DNA from: Diphasiastrum complanatum
Lineage: Eukaryota; Streptophyta; Lycopodiopsida; Lycopodiales; Lycopodiaceae
DNA length: 64,000 nucleotides
Assembly: GCA_029204225.1 (NCBI GenBank)
Contig: CM055094.1
Location: 15,444,928 to 15,508,927 of the forward strand
Direction: 5' to 3'
A model generated the notes under the pieces. That model had not been told where the DNA came from. It saw only the letters and a program-made list of their open reading frames with translations, and ran no database searches. Of the stretch, positions 1-17,754 are shown one piece after another (position 1 is the first letter of the stretch; each line of letters starts with the position of its first letter). Made by a program: the position numbers and the translations under genes.

Positions 1-432
1 TTGCGTCCAAGACCATGTATAAGCCTGATCACTGAGATATATGGTTGCAAGTTGCACTTGCTGAGTAGGACTGCGTGGCGTCAAAGAAAAGTAGGTCTCC
101 ATGTTATGGAGCCAATTAGCAAGCTCATTGCCATCTAAAGAACCATACAGTTAGCTGAACTTTATCACAAAAATCACACAATATAGTCTTAGCAGCAAGT
201 GGAGGAATGGGTGGATCCAAGAGAGCAGCATGTGAATGAGAACAGGGTAAAGCTGGCTATTGGGCATCAAAAGCTTGTGCAATGACAATGTGGATATGAG
301 AAGGGATATCAACAATGATGTGTTGGATACTATCAAGCTGAAAAGCACGATCATCCAAACAAGCAGTGATGTATGCAGTACTAGAGGAGGCCCGTGTGGT
401 CGGCATAATAGCAAAGTGATAAAAACAATCAA
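1..432 (-). pseudogene. Ty3/gypsy-type gag fragment (runs off left edge)
   Basis: Read on the minus strand, about 140 down to 1 gives an uninterrupted gag-like stretch containing DGNELANWLHNMETYF, then QQVQLATIYLSDQAYTW. This matches the conserved plant gypsy gag core (DG-x-(5)-W-(3)-E-x-YF, then Q-(2)-Q-LA). Upstream, from 432 to about 150, the reading shifts frame and is less certain; LDSIQHIIVDIPSHI could be the gag N-terminal part. The element continues beyond base 1 and no LTR for it is visible here. Gag would form the virus-like particle. The core is seen directly; assignment to gypsy rather than another LTR class is inferred from the motif order. Confidence 0.6.
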
Positions 433-1587
433 GGGCAGGTTCTGTGAAAAAGGTGACTTTTGCTACTCAATAAATTGGGCGCTGACTTGGTACAACACCA
501 ATGCAACTAATAGAACTCAATATAGAGAGAAATGTTCAACGAGCTTTATAATGGAGGGAGCAGACTCTTGTCGTCACCCCAATTACGCTCAAGGATCACA
601 AATCACACTGGTATTAAACACAATTAAGCAAAGGAAATGATAAGTGCGCTACCAAATAGGGGAAATTTAGCAAAAGATAGGTACCAATTGGTTGCTGCCC
701 CGACGAACCAGCAAGTTAAAGTGTGCAATAATATCTCAATATCAGCTCCAAGTAAGGCACTGGAAATAGGTGGGTATGTTGCCCCCAAAAAAATCAGCAA
801 GGTGGATTAAATTGCGGCAATAAAGAGGGCGATGCAATGGCTAGAATGTAAGCCAAAACCAGCAAACAACTGCCCATGAAAGGACACAAAATGCTATAGA
901 AAATACACTTATGGGCCTTTGTGTGTACCCCCATTAGCGTTGATGAGGGCGGGAAGGGAATTCAATAATGGTTTAATGGGGTGACATTTGGTATCAGAGT
1001 AGATAGTTCAGATGCTCATAACTTTGCCATAGTTTGGTTAAATAAGACAAGGTTTACATCGTTGAAAATCTCTTGAAGAGTGGTGTCTAGTGAAGAGTGT
1101 TAGAAATCCAGTGTATTCAAAATTTAGGAGTAAAATAGTGAGACATGATCTGTTTTTGTATGAGAAGTAGCAAACATGTGCAAAACTTGCCAGGAATGGC
1201 AAAAATGACATAATTATTTTTTGTATGATGAATGAAGATGGGTGGCACCAAGATTTTGAGTAGAAAATCAAAAGGTAGTGAAATGACATGCATTCTTATT
1301 GGTGCACATAATACAAATATCTTACACCATTTAGTCGTTTGATAATACATTAGGGTAGATCCAAATTTGGCATTTAGGTTTCACAAAGGATAGAAACAAT
1401 GAATGAAACAACAAGTTTTGGAAATGACACTCTTGCAATTTGCACTCAAAATTTTTATGAATATAGTGATTATCATGATGAGTAATTCTTTTTAGAAAAA
1501 CTTATTGAGCATACACATTATTTCACAAAAGGCCAATTCTCTTTTGTATGTAGGTGTCTTTCATATTGATCTGCTTCTTTCTTTCAG
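433..1587. other. AT-rich non-coding stretch, probably intron of the ASB gene
   Basis: No exon, RNA gene or confident transposon protein was seen. It ends in a strong 3' splice acceptor (pyrimidine-rich CTGCTTCTTTCTTTCAG, AG at 1586-1587). The preceding ASB exon, which should encode the DNYDSFTYN-type start of the amidotransferase fold and the ISPGPG turn, was looked for here and not found, so it probably lies left of the window. Confidence 0.4.
989..1000 (+). promoter_or_regulatory. Possible retrotransposon primer-binding site
   Basis: TTGGTATCAGAGT resembles the site complementary to the 3' end of initiator Met-tRNA (TGGTATCAGAGC) used by many plant LTR elements. No flanking LTR could be delimited, and the nearest gag (1-432) is on the other strand, so this may be an orphan remnant or chance. 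Confidence 0.25.
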
Positions 1588-1698
1588 GCATACCAAAAGA
1601 TTCTGGCATCTCCTTGGAAGTTGTGATAAAGTTGGGACCCACAATCCCTTTGTTTGGAGTATGCATGGGTCTTCAATGCATTGGCGAAGCATTTGGAG
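1588..1698 (+). CDS. ASB: Anthranilate synthase beta subunit, exon with catalytic Cys
   Basis: This exon encodes PKDSGISLEVVIKLGPTIPLFGVCMGLQCIGEAFGG (given here in two overlapping ideas: the PKDSGIS turn and the GVCMGLQ nucleophile elbow). The Cys of GVCMG is the nucleophile that takes ammonia from glutamine in class-I (TrpG-type) amidotransferases. Ammonia is passed to the alpha subunit to make anthranilate, the first committed step of tryptophan synthesis; plant enzymes act in plastids. The acceptor AG is at 1586-1587; the donor is G|GTGTGT at 1699. The exon begins with codon positions 2-3 and ends after codon position 1, joining in frame to 14699. Earlier exons (plastid transit peptide and first beta strands) are missing from this window. 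Confidence 0.9.
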
Positions 1699-2309
1699 GT
1701 GTGTTTTTAGCTTGTTTTCATATGCTTTTTGCTCTTCATATGTTTTGGTTATTGTTTTTAAGGTATCTCTCATTTTGTCTTAAAATTTAGGAGTTTTAAG
1801 AACATAATTGTTTTGTTCCAATGAAACTTGTGATATGGTGCAATGAAAATGGTGGGTAACTTTTTGAAGTCTTCATTATCTTGAATGCATTATAGAGTTA
1901 TAAAGTGGAAGCGGTATCTTCAATTTCAAATTCATGTTATATTTCCCGAAGGTCCTTGGTGATTTGTTGCACTCCTCCTATTTTTGTATCATAATATTTC
2001 AAAAAGATTTGTTTTCAGTGATGTTCAGTTGTTTGATTCAAAGGCTCATATGATTGAGAATCAAGATAGTTCTTTCACGCTTTGCCTTTTCATTGGGAGT
2101 TGACGAATCATGAGAACAACAAAACATGCCTTGATAAGAACTTTTTATACTTGAAAGTCTAATCCAAGATGTGCATTTTCTAAGTACAATAGTTTTCTAC
2201 AATTTAGTTAATGGTTAGTCTACCTTCTAGTTGTTAATTTATTGGGAAAACTAGACGTGTCTTTTTGGGTAAGTTCACATTGATTTCTTTCTTGACATTG
2301 ACTTTGTTT

Positions 2310-3838
2310 AGGCTCGACCGCATGAGGTTCATCTCAAGACCGTATTGGGCAAGTTACAAGCCTCTGTCTTGTATGCCAATGCTCAGAAGACAGTTGTGTA
2401 AGACTCGTGTTAAGTATTTGGGTCACGTAGTGACAATTGAGGGTATTTCGGTTGACCCAGCCAAGGTGGCGGTGGTTAAGAAGTGGCCGAGGCCTGCCGA
2501 TGTACGCCAATTGCAATCTTTCTTAGGCTTTTGTAAGTTCTACCAGCCGTTGTTAGGAATTATTCCTGGATAGCTGCTCCTCTAACGGACCAGTTAAGGA
2601 AAAACAACACTGTGGTTCGATGGGATGCTGAAGCTCAACAGCGTTTTGAGAATTTGAAGGAGTCGGTGGCCACGGCTCCAATCCTCAAGATTGTGGATAC
2701 CCAGAAACCTTTTGAACTAGAGATGGATGCAAGTGGCATTGTCGTAGGTGCAGTGTTGAGCCAAGAGGGTAGACCAATAGCCTTTGAGAGTAAGAAGTTG
2801 ACACCTGCTCAACAAAGATATCCTACACACGAGCAAGAGCTGTATGCGATTATACATGCGCTCAAGGTGTGGAGACATTATTTATATGGCGCCGAGTTTT
2901 ATGTGTACACAGACCATCATACTTTAAAGTATTTTTGCACTCAGCCAGATTTGAAAGGTGCCAAGCTCGGTGGGCCGAGCTGATGCAGGAATTTCACTTG
3001 GAAATTCGCTTCCGAAGAGGGAAGGAAAATGTGGTCGCTGATGCACACTGTCGTATATTGCATCAGATGAGCTTTACTGTGGTTGACAGTGGTCTCATGA
3101 AGGAGATTAAGAAGGCTCATGAAAAGGACCCGCATTGTCAGCGTGTGTGGCCTAATGCACGCAAGGTAGTCGACCAAACGAAAGAGTCAGTCGAGGCTGT
3201 CGCTTCCGTAGAGGCACACACCAGTACATATCTAACATACACCGTGAAGGATGGTATGCTATTGAGAAATGGAAGAGTTTTCGTGCCAGACGTGAAGGAT
3301 CTTCGTCGTAAGATACTTCATGAATGCCATGATAGTCCTTGCGTAGGGCACCCTGGTATTGATAAAACTAGTGAGCTTTTAAGAAGGCATTATTTCTGGC
3401 CACGATTGCAGCGGGATGTAAGAGAGTATGTCCAGTGTGCACGGCTTGTCAAGTGAACAAGGCCGAGAGAGTAAGTCCTTCGGGCTTGCTACATCCACTT
3501 GAGATACCTACAGGAAGGTGGGAAAGCATCTCTATGGATTTTATTGTTGGGCTACCCAAGACCCAGAAGGGATTCAATTCCGTTATGGTAGTGGTAGACA
3601 GGTTTTCCAAGATGGCTCATTTCATCGCAACGACCAAGAAGGTCACAGCTCCGCAAGTTGTTGAGTTGTTTATTGAGAATATTGTCAGGTTACATGGCCT
3701 TCCGAAGTCCATTGTTTCTGACAGGGATCCCAAGTTTACGGGAAATTTCTGGATTGAGGTGTTCGCCAAGCTGGGAACACAGTTGCGGATGAGTAGCTCT
3801 GAGCATCCTTAGACGGATGGTCAGGCAGCTCGAGTGAA
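2310..3838 (+). pseudogene. Decayed Ty3/gypsy pol (RT end, RNase H, integrase)
   Basis: Domains are in the normal order. The end of reverse transcriptase reads HEVHLKTVLGKLQ and, after a frameshift near 2395, KYLGHVVTIEGISVDPAKV. RNase H (about 2612-2980) has DASGIVVGAVLSQEGRPIAF, HEQELYAI and YTDHHTLKYF. The integrase zinc-binding region (about 3320-3460) has HECHDSPCVGHPGIDKT and later CTACQVNKAE. The integrase core (about 3480-3810) has SMDFIVGLPK and VSDRDPKFTGNFW. Frameshifts occur near 2395, 2565, 2980 and 3450, and a TAG at about 3810 interrupts the HPQTDGQ motif, so it is inactive. Homology stops near 3838. The RT catalytic core and gag are absent. It is inserted in the sense direction in the ASB intron. 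Confidence 0.85.
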
Positions 3839-3839
3839 C

Positions 3840-4430
3840 CTTGGGTGTATTTACTAGTCCCTCTGAAGTCGAAGGTGCTACGCACAGGAAAGTGCGCCAA
3901 GTTATCTCCTAGGAACTTGTGGACTACTAGCCATTTGGGAATCTCTTCTGGAATCTTGATAAGCGTCTCACGATACCTATCAGCATATTCTTGCACCATG
4001 TACTGCCTCTGACGATGCAAAAGCCAAGCATTCGTCGCACGCACATGCTCATGTGGATGCGTTGGGGAGTGTTTCCTGCGAAACGGGTAGGTTTAATATC
4101 TTTGTCTTCTGGGTAGGGTGGAGGTAACACAGGACGAACAACAGAAGACGGATAAGGCGCAGCATATTGTGAGAAAGACGCATAACCACATCGCTCGCAT
4201 CTCTGTGACGGTCTTTTCCACACTGTCCATGCAAGCTTGCACAGAAGGGGAAGTACCAGTAGGCGAACGAGCAGCCACTGTAGGCGGATTACGGTCAGGG
4301 CTAAGCACAGGGCTGGGTGGTGGTGATTGGAGGGCAACAGGAGGGCTGAGAGGTATATCGACACGGTCGTCTTCCCATAACGAACAAAAAGCATAGAAAA
4401 AACAAAGTCTCTTTTTGAATGTACACAAAA
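3840..4430 (-). pseudogene. Gag-like retrotransposon fragment, reverse strand
   Basis: On the minus strand, 4044 to about 3840 encodes QEYADRYRETLIKIPEEIP followed by KWLVVHKFL, the helical pattern of retroelement gag. Upstream (4428 to 4093) is a proline-rich stretch and SVEKTVTEMRAM, a coiled-coil-like N-terminal segment seen in some gypsy gags, with frameshifts between the parts. It abuts the plus-strand pol remnant in opposite orientation, so it comes from a separate insertion. Family assignment is inference. Confidence 0.45.
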
Positions 4431-7247
4431 AACCAAAAAAATGATTTTTCTTGTGAAAAGGGAAAACCGAAAGTAAAATAAATCAGTGAAGATATATCAC
4501 TCCCTGATTCCCAAAGACGTAGTATGAATGACCGATGAATAAAGTTCCCTGAAAAATTTGAAGTTTTGTCGACTTTTTGCGAAAATAGGTGAAAAAACAG
4601 CACCAAATCAATGCGGACTTTCGTGATGTCCCTCTGAAATGTTGAACACATGGTTGCAAATCTAAGACCACAATGGGTTGGATTTTCATCTAGGCAATAA
4701 AGAGAAAAAAAAACCAAATGCAAAATCTATTCAATTCACAATTAGCCATTAGGGTATACAGCTTGGGCTAACAACCGGAATTTTTTTTCTCCGATTAACA
4801 GCCCCGAAGGATAAATCGTTGGTCGAGTTTCTTTAGCTTGCACAACGTCCCAAATTAAAAATCGAATTTCGTCGGTTTTTGTTGTTGCTTTAGGTAAGGT
4901 CCTCCTCGTGGTGGAGGATGCAACCCATAAAATTGTGACTAGGCTGAATTCTTGGAGGAATTCCGTGAGGCTTTTTTCACAATTGACGAAATGTTTATTC
5001 GCTTTATTAATTGCAATGGGCAACCGAGAATTGGACACCTATGTCCAGGAATTCTTGGATTTTTTTTGACCAAGGTGTCCTTTTTTTTTTTTTGGAAACG
5101 GGCACGGCCAAACGGCCCAGAAGCCTAAGATGGAAAGACTAAAATGAAACGAAAAAAGTTGACTTCTTGATGTGCTTGAAGCTGGGGCATACCAACACAA
5201 TATGATATAAGAAGAAGAAAAAGCCGACTCATTATTCCCCATTTCTAAATCTGTCACTCAAGGCATGTTAGGACGAAACCTACTATCCTTTTAGTGATTG
5301 TTGAGATTATGAAAAGGGGCGAAAGAAAATATGAATTGGAAATTGTTTTATGAAGTTGGAATTTGTAAATAATTCCCGAGAACTTCATATACTTGTAATT
5401 ATTTTTTGTGACGCTTTGATCAGGAAGTGGAGGGCTTTCATGGAGGAAAACCTGTGGTATGGGACGCAGACGATTCCAAATTGAAGATCTGAAACTAACT
5501 GGATCAGTTGACCATAGTAAGGCGGTAAATATAATTGATGCCAAATACTATGGGTCATAAAACGGGTGTTTTGTTGGAAATTTGAGATATTAGTCATGAC
5601 CCCTTATGGATATCTCAAATTTACAAAACCGGAAACCCGACAAGCTATTTCTTTATAAAAGATATATTGGCGAATTTCTTAATTAACCCGTTTTCTTGTG
5701 ATTCCTTGGAAGGTAATTTTTATTACCCGTTGACCTTGGACGATGTCACAGGAATGGTTAATAGAAACGTTTTCTAAATTGGTTATTTCTTATGTAAATC
5801 TTCAAAAAGTCCTTTTTCTATTTTGCGGATCAATTCTCAATGTTGGTAACAAAGAAGATCTTTTGATAAGTTATTCACGAAATTGTGTTGGGACATTATT
5901 AGTATTTGCTTACGATAATGCAACACCTTTCTTGACTTTCAAAATTTTCTCGAATTTCTTCTTTGAAACTTCTCCTAGGGCAAATCTCGATTGATATGCA
6001 CCCCTTGAAACTTGTGTCGTTTCTTGTTAAAAAGGGGGAGAAGTAGGAAGAAAAGAGAGTTATCAAGGAGACACATCTATCATAGATTCCAGGAGGAATC
6101 TGTTAGATGGTGGACCTGTTTCAAGAATCAGAAACGATAGGATATTTTGATATCTGGTTTGAAGTTGTAAGATAAGGAAATCAGAAAACACTCTTGTGGT
6201 AGAAGAGTGGCTGATTACAAGTCCGATTGATTTGTGTCAGAACTAGTGAATTCTATTGCAAGATGGGGTTTGTTGAAACCTGTTCCTTGCTTGAAGCAAT
6301 CAACTGATCTTAGTGAGGACTGAGATCCGTGGGTTGATGCAAGAAGGGAAATTCATGCTAACTATATATTCTTTTGAGGTAATCTCCAGTTGAGATTTTG
6401 GTTGTGGAATAGCACTCTTTGAGAAATATTCTCTCTTAGAGGATAATCAAGTTACAGCATTCTTGGTTAAGAAAGTATTGTGTACAGATCAAGCGATATC
6501 TGTTATGCTATGTAGTGAATCTTTGTGTGATCATAAACCTTTTGTACAAACTTTTAAATCTTGTGGATCTACAAAGGATTCCTTGAACTAAGTTTTTTGC
6601 TTGCATAAACTAGTCGTTTATACATAGGCATATTGATGAGAATTGTGTAGAGACAATTTCTCACTAGGTTATAGTAATTTCTCATTGAGAATTGCTTATT
6701 GACCTAGAATAGATTTAGAATCAGATTAAATGTGGTGTTTTGGTACCACACCTAGACATTTAAATATTTTCTAAATCTGATACAACGTACTGAGTCGGCC
6801 GGGAGTACTTTTGGGCCTTATCTTTTCCCGTTTGGAATAGATAGAATGCTATCCCGAAAGACTCAAGAGAGTTGGATAGTTGTTGGTGGCCAAAAGTTAG
6901 AACTTCACGTAATGAGGTTCCGATGAATCTTGAGTTATTCTAGATAAGAATTTAAGAATAATTGAATCTAGACGCATTCTAGATAGGACCCTAACTTTGG
7001 AATGACACTTTGTGCCATGGCTAAAGTAAGGGCGTTTTTTGGATTACAATCCTTATATAGGCACCGTATGTGAGTTGGAAAAGTCTGAAATTTTCCAGAT
7101 GGAAAGGACTTTTTGGAAACAACTCATGTGTCTTTTAAAAATTGTGATGCACTCTTATGATATAGTATGGTCTCGGGAATCTGGTGAGTTGTGATTGGAG
7201 AATCATAACTCGGACTCTAGGATATACTTGATCAAAGGACTTAGATC
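4431..7247. other. Unassigned intronic sequence, probably old retrotransposon LTR/UTR
   Basis: No protein domain was recognised. An 83-codon open stretch at 5743-5994 (+) has no recognisable motif. Sequence near 7190-7230 (GAATCATAACTCGGACTCTA followed by GGATATACTTGATC) is repeated imperfectly near 7680-7710, suggesting retroelement internal sequence. Confidence 0.3.
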
Positions 7248-7510
7248 ATGGTAAGATTACCCCGAATGAATAAACAAGATAGTGAAATTTTGGTAAGAAC
7301 TGGTCATCTTACCAAATCGGCTATGTTTATTTGGGTAATGACCACTAAAAATGCATCTGATTTTGCTCAAGTAGTTGTAGAGCGTATGTTTAGACTTTAC
7401 GGATTACCAAGTGACATTGTGAACGATCGCGATCCAAGGTTTACTGGTCACTTTTGGTCGGCCGTATTTGCTAAACTAGTGACGACTTTTGAGCTTAAGT
7501 TTTTTCTGAC
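7248..7510 (+). pseudogene. Ty3/gypsy integrase core fragment
   Basis: The translation contains LVRTGHLTKSAMFIWVMTT, then VVVERMFRLYGLPSDIV and NDRDPRFTGHFWSAVFAKL. This is the integrase catalytic core around the second Asp (DRDPRFTG). The domain breaks off after FELK and no HPQTDGQ/Glu motif follows in frame. Together with the chromodomain at 8311 it is likely the 3' half of one chromovirus. Confidence 0.75.
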
Positions 7511-8310
7511 CATTGGTAAGACGAAAAGAACAAATCAGGTGAGGGAGAAAATGCTTCGAGCATTTTTTTTCTGGCGGCAATCTCATTGGGAAATGTATCT
7601 GACCTTGGTTGAGTTGCCTATACTAGGGTATCACGTTCTCTTATTGAGTATAGGACAAGAATCCAAAGAATTATGATTGTGAATCATAGTTCAGATTCTA
7701 GTTATACTTGATCGTTTAAGAGAGGGATTACCTGTGTGATCAGAAGATCAAACGAAATATGTATATATTTTGATAGCAATCTCCTTGGAGAGGGAGTTAT
7801 CCTTGATGAAGATTAAACTATAGTAAGCATTTAGCTACCGGTTATAGCCATGCGTGCTTATATGTAGTTTTGAACCTATATCACTCATTTCGGTAGAGAC
7901 TCGTACGATCAGGTTTCAGAAGGTAGCGGATTTCCTACAAGATATGCAGGAAATGCTACAAATAGCATGTAAAAACGTCCAGTGTGCCCAGGAGAGGCAC
8001 CAACATTATGCTAATCTGAAATGATCGCCTCGAGACTTTCAAATGGGGGTTTGGGTTTATTTAAGATTCCCGAAGGATTTTTAGTGTAATGCGTACTGGC
8101 AAGCATTACAAAGTGTCCCCTAGATACAGAAGACCATATTAGATCTTGTAAAAGATTGGATCCTTAGCTTACCAGTTGGATCTCCCGGAAGGAACTCAAA
8201 TGCATCCGGTTTTTCACGTAAGCTGACCCAAGAAGAGTCTACGTGAAGGATAGCATCTTGGTTCTGGAGACCAATTGGACCTGTTGAATGAATCATCGGA
8301 GGTGTCGCGG

Positions 8311-8421
8311 TTTGAACCGGGAAGGATCTTGGATACAAGAACTAAACGATTGAGAAATCGTATAGTTACCGAGCATCTGGTTCGATGGAAGAGTCGCACA
8401 GGCAATGATGATTCCTGGTAA
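8311..8421 (+). pseudogene. Chromovirus chromodomain
   Basis: FEPGRILDTRTKRLRNRIV and TEHLVRWKSRTGNDDSW, then TAA, matches the C-terminal chromodomain of plant Ty3/gypsy chromoviruses (pattern EP-x-I-L-D-x-R; Y/H-LVRWK; W). Chromodomains are thought to target integration through histone marks. It lies 0.8 kb after an integrase core and just before a probable LTR start, as expected. The integrase-to-chromodomain interval is frameshifted. Confidence 0.75.
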
Positions 8422-8494
8422 CAGGAAGGGAGCTTATGGAAGAACTTCCCTAGCTTTAAGTCCTGAGGACAGAACTTGAATAAGTGGGGAAGAA

Positions 8495-9400
8495 TGTCAT
8501 GCCCACGACTGGTCTCGGATAGCGTGTCCACGCTAGAGATCAATAGACCAACAACCCGTAAGTTAATTGTGACTATAAGGATTTGGGGCCCTTATGTGTA
8601 TAGGGTCATAATTAATGGTTGTAGGCCTAAACTCATGATGGTGGATTTGTATGGGTCTATCAGTGAGTCATTGAGGAACTGGATGACGTGGCCTAGATAG
8701 GCTGCAGAGGTGTCCAGTGAGGTGTCACAGTGCACTACTAGTGGTGCATGGGCCTTGGAGGGTATAAGTATACCTATTGGGCTCTCACTAGTGTATGCTT
8801 GATTGCATGACTGGTAGCCGTATGCTGCTGGTGTGATGCCTCATTCCTCTTTGAGATTGATCCATAGCTTGGGGGCTAGATCCGTTCGATCTAGGATTGG
8901 TTGGGTTGGTTTGTCCACCATCCGTTTCCCTTGTTGTTGCTCGTTATTGGCATGCTTAGAATAGGATTCTTAGTTTAGGACTTTATACCACCTATGCCAC
9001 CTGATCAATAGGACGTCCATTTCACAAAATGAAAAATTATATTTGACATTGGCAGCAACATTGCTGAACTTGAACATGATGTATAGTTGTAGGAAGGTAT
9101 GGACAAAGCTTAAAATCATGTGGAAGTGTAGCCCTCTTACACTTCCAGAAATTACACATTGTGGCTCGGGGGTGAAGCTATTGTGGTTTGATCTCTAGCT
9201 TCGACTTGGTTGGGTGGTTTGGCTTCATAGTCATCCCTTTTGGTTCTTTGCAGCAAGATCCATGGGATCGACAAGTGGTGCTCTTCATAGCGGTATCAAA
9301 GCCAGTGCTTGCATTGATAACAAGGTGGAGTTGGTGTTGTTTTTTCTCAGCTTTTGAAAGCTTTTTCTTCTTGGTAGTGGAATCAACCTCCAAGTAAGTG
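8495..9400 (+). repeat. Probable 3' LTR start of the chromovirus (end not defined)
   Basis: AAGTGGGGAAGAA is a good polypurine tract, followed at 8495 by TGTCATGCCCACGAC, a plausible LTR start (TG..). No second copy of this LTR is in the window, so the right end and any target duplication cannot be set; 9400 is only a guess. Confidence 0.4.
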
Positions 9401-14101
<4,701 letters not shown>

Positions 14102-14698
14102 TTAAAACTTAGGGTAAGTGACCACTCTGGATGAGTATCTTACTCATTGAGAAGCCATTGAAACCATGGTGATTGACTAGAATATGTTTTGGCTGGCTGG
14201 CAACCACTTCTCCTTATCTAAGCCACCATCTTGTTTTCCTCCTTGAGTCAGGTAGAATGGTGCCAGAGTTTTCAGTGCATGAATGAATGGCATAAGCTGT
14301 GGTTGTAGCTTGCGGATGCAGTTTATCGCTGTTACATACTTTGAAGATTTCACCATTTGTAGGACTGATCACTTGTGAGTTTTTGCTAGCAGTCTTAGGT
14401 GGTCATTGTTCTCTGCTTTGAGAGCCCTGTGCGCACATTGTGTTTGCATGTCATCTACGTGTGTGGTTCTTGTGCAAGCTGAAAAACTGATTCGTCGATA
14501 ATTTCAGTTGACTGTGTTAGAGGCACACTTTATGTAGCAATTTAAGTACTTTGAATTGCTGTACAAAGAGCATGTTCTTAGGCTTTATTTATAGAGCTAG
14601 AGTACAATATTTTTCTCTCTCATGCTTCATATGTGAGAATGTCTGCAGAAAGGTGACAGTAGACATTTGCATCTGAAGTTTTCCATGTCTCTTTTTAG

Positions 14699-15498
<800 letters not shown>

Positions 15499-15764
15499 GT
15501 TTTTTGTGGGTGTACGAAGCAGGAGCGTTGATCAGCTGTAATGGAAACTAAAGTGAAAAGTAAGTGAGGATCCATTTGATATAGATTTGGAGTAACAAAC
15601 TAATATTGGCAGTTGAGTTGCCTTTGCCAGAGATGCAGGGGTTATTTTGTACATTAATTTGAAGCGCCAGAGTTTTTTACAAGTTGTACATAGGCGTGAC
15701 CTTATACTTTTTAACTTTTGGGCCTTATTTTGTGCATCCATAGGGGGCAGAATTGAGAAATAAA
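15499..15764 (+). terminator. ASB: Probable ASB 3' UTR with poly(A) signal
   Basis: AT-rich sequence follows the stop codon. A canonical AATAAA at 15759-15764 lies about 260 bp downstream of the TGA and is followed by a T-rich stretch. The actual cleavage site cannot be seen. Confidence 0.45.
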
Positions 15765-17754
15765 ATTGTAATAATTTTTAGGAGATTACTACCATTGGCT
15801 CTCCACTACACATGGACACAATTGAACAAGAACACTTACTGAGCACCCTCCAAAATGCAGGAGATCTACATTTTTGTCCCCACTTTACAATCACCTTCAA
15901 GCATTTCTCTATAATGCTGTGAGAAGTCGAATTTTGATTTACATTTGCCAACTTTATAATTTAAAGTGCTTGCGTGCTTGTGTTAGCCATGCAGCCAAGA
16001 TTGAGTTTGCAATTTCAAATATTACTCAATGATTTCTTCCCTATATACATAGAGAACTGTTCTTGCAGAATGTGTAAGCTACAGAACTTTCCGCTGTTAA
16101 TGATTGTCTTGTAGTCTTGCCAGACTTTCTGTTTACATATGATAGGTGTCCTACTTCATAAGATTTAAATCTTATATTCTGTTGAACTGATTGAAAGTCA
16201 AGTAAAAGTATGTGCAAGAGTTTATGTGATTGAATTCTTGCCATTAGGAATTTTTGTACAAAGGATCCACTGGTAGGGAATAAAGAGGAAGAGGAATAAA
16301 GATCAATGTAATGCAAAGACAAGGCTTCCAATCTCAGTTCAAGATGAGGCAATCAGCACTGAATATAACAGATCTTTATGACATTGTGACCATGGCCATA
16401 ACTTCAGTCAATGTAATCAAGACTTTTTCATGAGTTTGGGCCATACAAAGCACGCATGAAGTTTCAATAAGGATACATGTGTGGACTGTAGCAAACTATA
16501 TGTATTGCTCACAACCTCACATGCATTCAAAAGATGCACTACCCTATAAGGCCTTCAATTACTGGTGCTTTTTGACAATTGCATAATTTTAGACATTATT
16601 ATTGGGATGGGAATCCTGCTAGGTCTATTCTTTACTCAAGAAGGGTGGGAACTTCACTGAGGCTTAGTTGCAAGAGGGATGTAAACTAACATTTGCTTAA
16701 GAAGAAACGAACTTCAGCTGATACAAATTTTGTTTGTATTTCATTGTGCTTGACATAATTTATTTTGAGACATAATACAGGTTTAAAAGAATTGGTTGAT
16801 ATATGCTAATGAATTAGTTTTAGTCAGATATTTGACAATCATTGGAGCCTCTAGTTGGGTCCTAGAGGCCTGGTATAATTGAGTGCTCGGCTGGCAGTCT
16901 TGATAAAAATAAGTGAAAAAGGATCCAAACTTTGCTCACTAAGTGATGGAGATTGCACAAAAACACTTAAGCTAATGATTCTACATATACATAAAATCAT
17001 AAAACTAGTTAGTTTTGGCAAGTACTTTAGAAAGGCACATAGATATGACTCCAAACATGGGTTGGATCATGCACCTAAAATAGCTTCCTAACAACATTTC
17101 ATAAGCATAGATCAAAGCTATAAAGCATAAGAAAAAAAAAATGTCTTGGAGAGGAGGCAAACTCAAGCTCTTGACTACATAAGTGAAGAGGACAAGAGAT
17201 ATATATAGTCTCAACCTTTTTTTTAAACTTAGGGTCTGGGCCCTTTCATACAATAAATGTTAGAACTACTCTTCAGCCCTAATTTTACATCACACAAGTG
17301 GTGGGTTTTACTATGTACCAAAGAACGTGCTAATTTAGAACTCAGGTCTTTTTATCCCCCCATGAATAAGCCTAATACAAAATGATGTATGAACATATTT
17401 CATCTTTTACAACCTATTTAACTTCCTAAATCATTATTCTAAGTAGCTGTAACAACTTTTCTTGATATGACCACAAACTATCATGCTAAAAATGTGAGAA
17501 TTTTAAAACTTGTCACAATTTAGCTTAGTCTAGAATTTTAACAGATTTTCATACAATGCCAAAAGCTGATCTAAGCTTGATAAGAGAAGTCTTTGGAAGA
17601 TGCTTATTGAGAATATCAACAAGGCATTCACTTGTGGGAACACGCTCCTTACATTGCATGGAAGATGTGATTAAAGACAAGACTTTGGACTAAAATGTTA
17701 TCACACAAGATGAGTGGAATGTCCTCTATATGATCACTCCAAGCTCTACACTTT
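15765..17754. other. Intergenic, no recognised feature
   Basis: AT-rich sequence without protein homology, RNA genes or obvious repeats. Confidence 0.4.

Noticed and set aside
5743-5994. 83-codon frame with organelle-like wording
   Set aside because: No identifiable plastid or mitochondrial gene similarity could be confirmed by eye.
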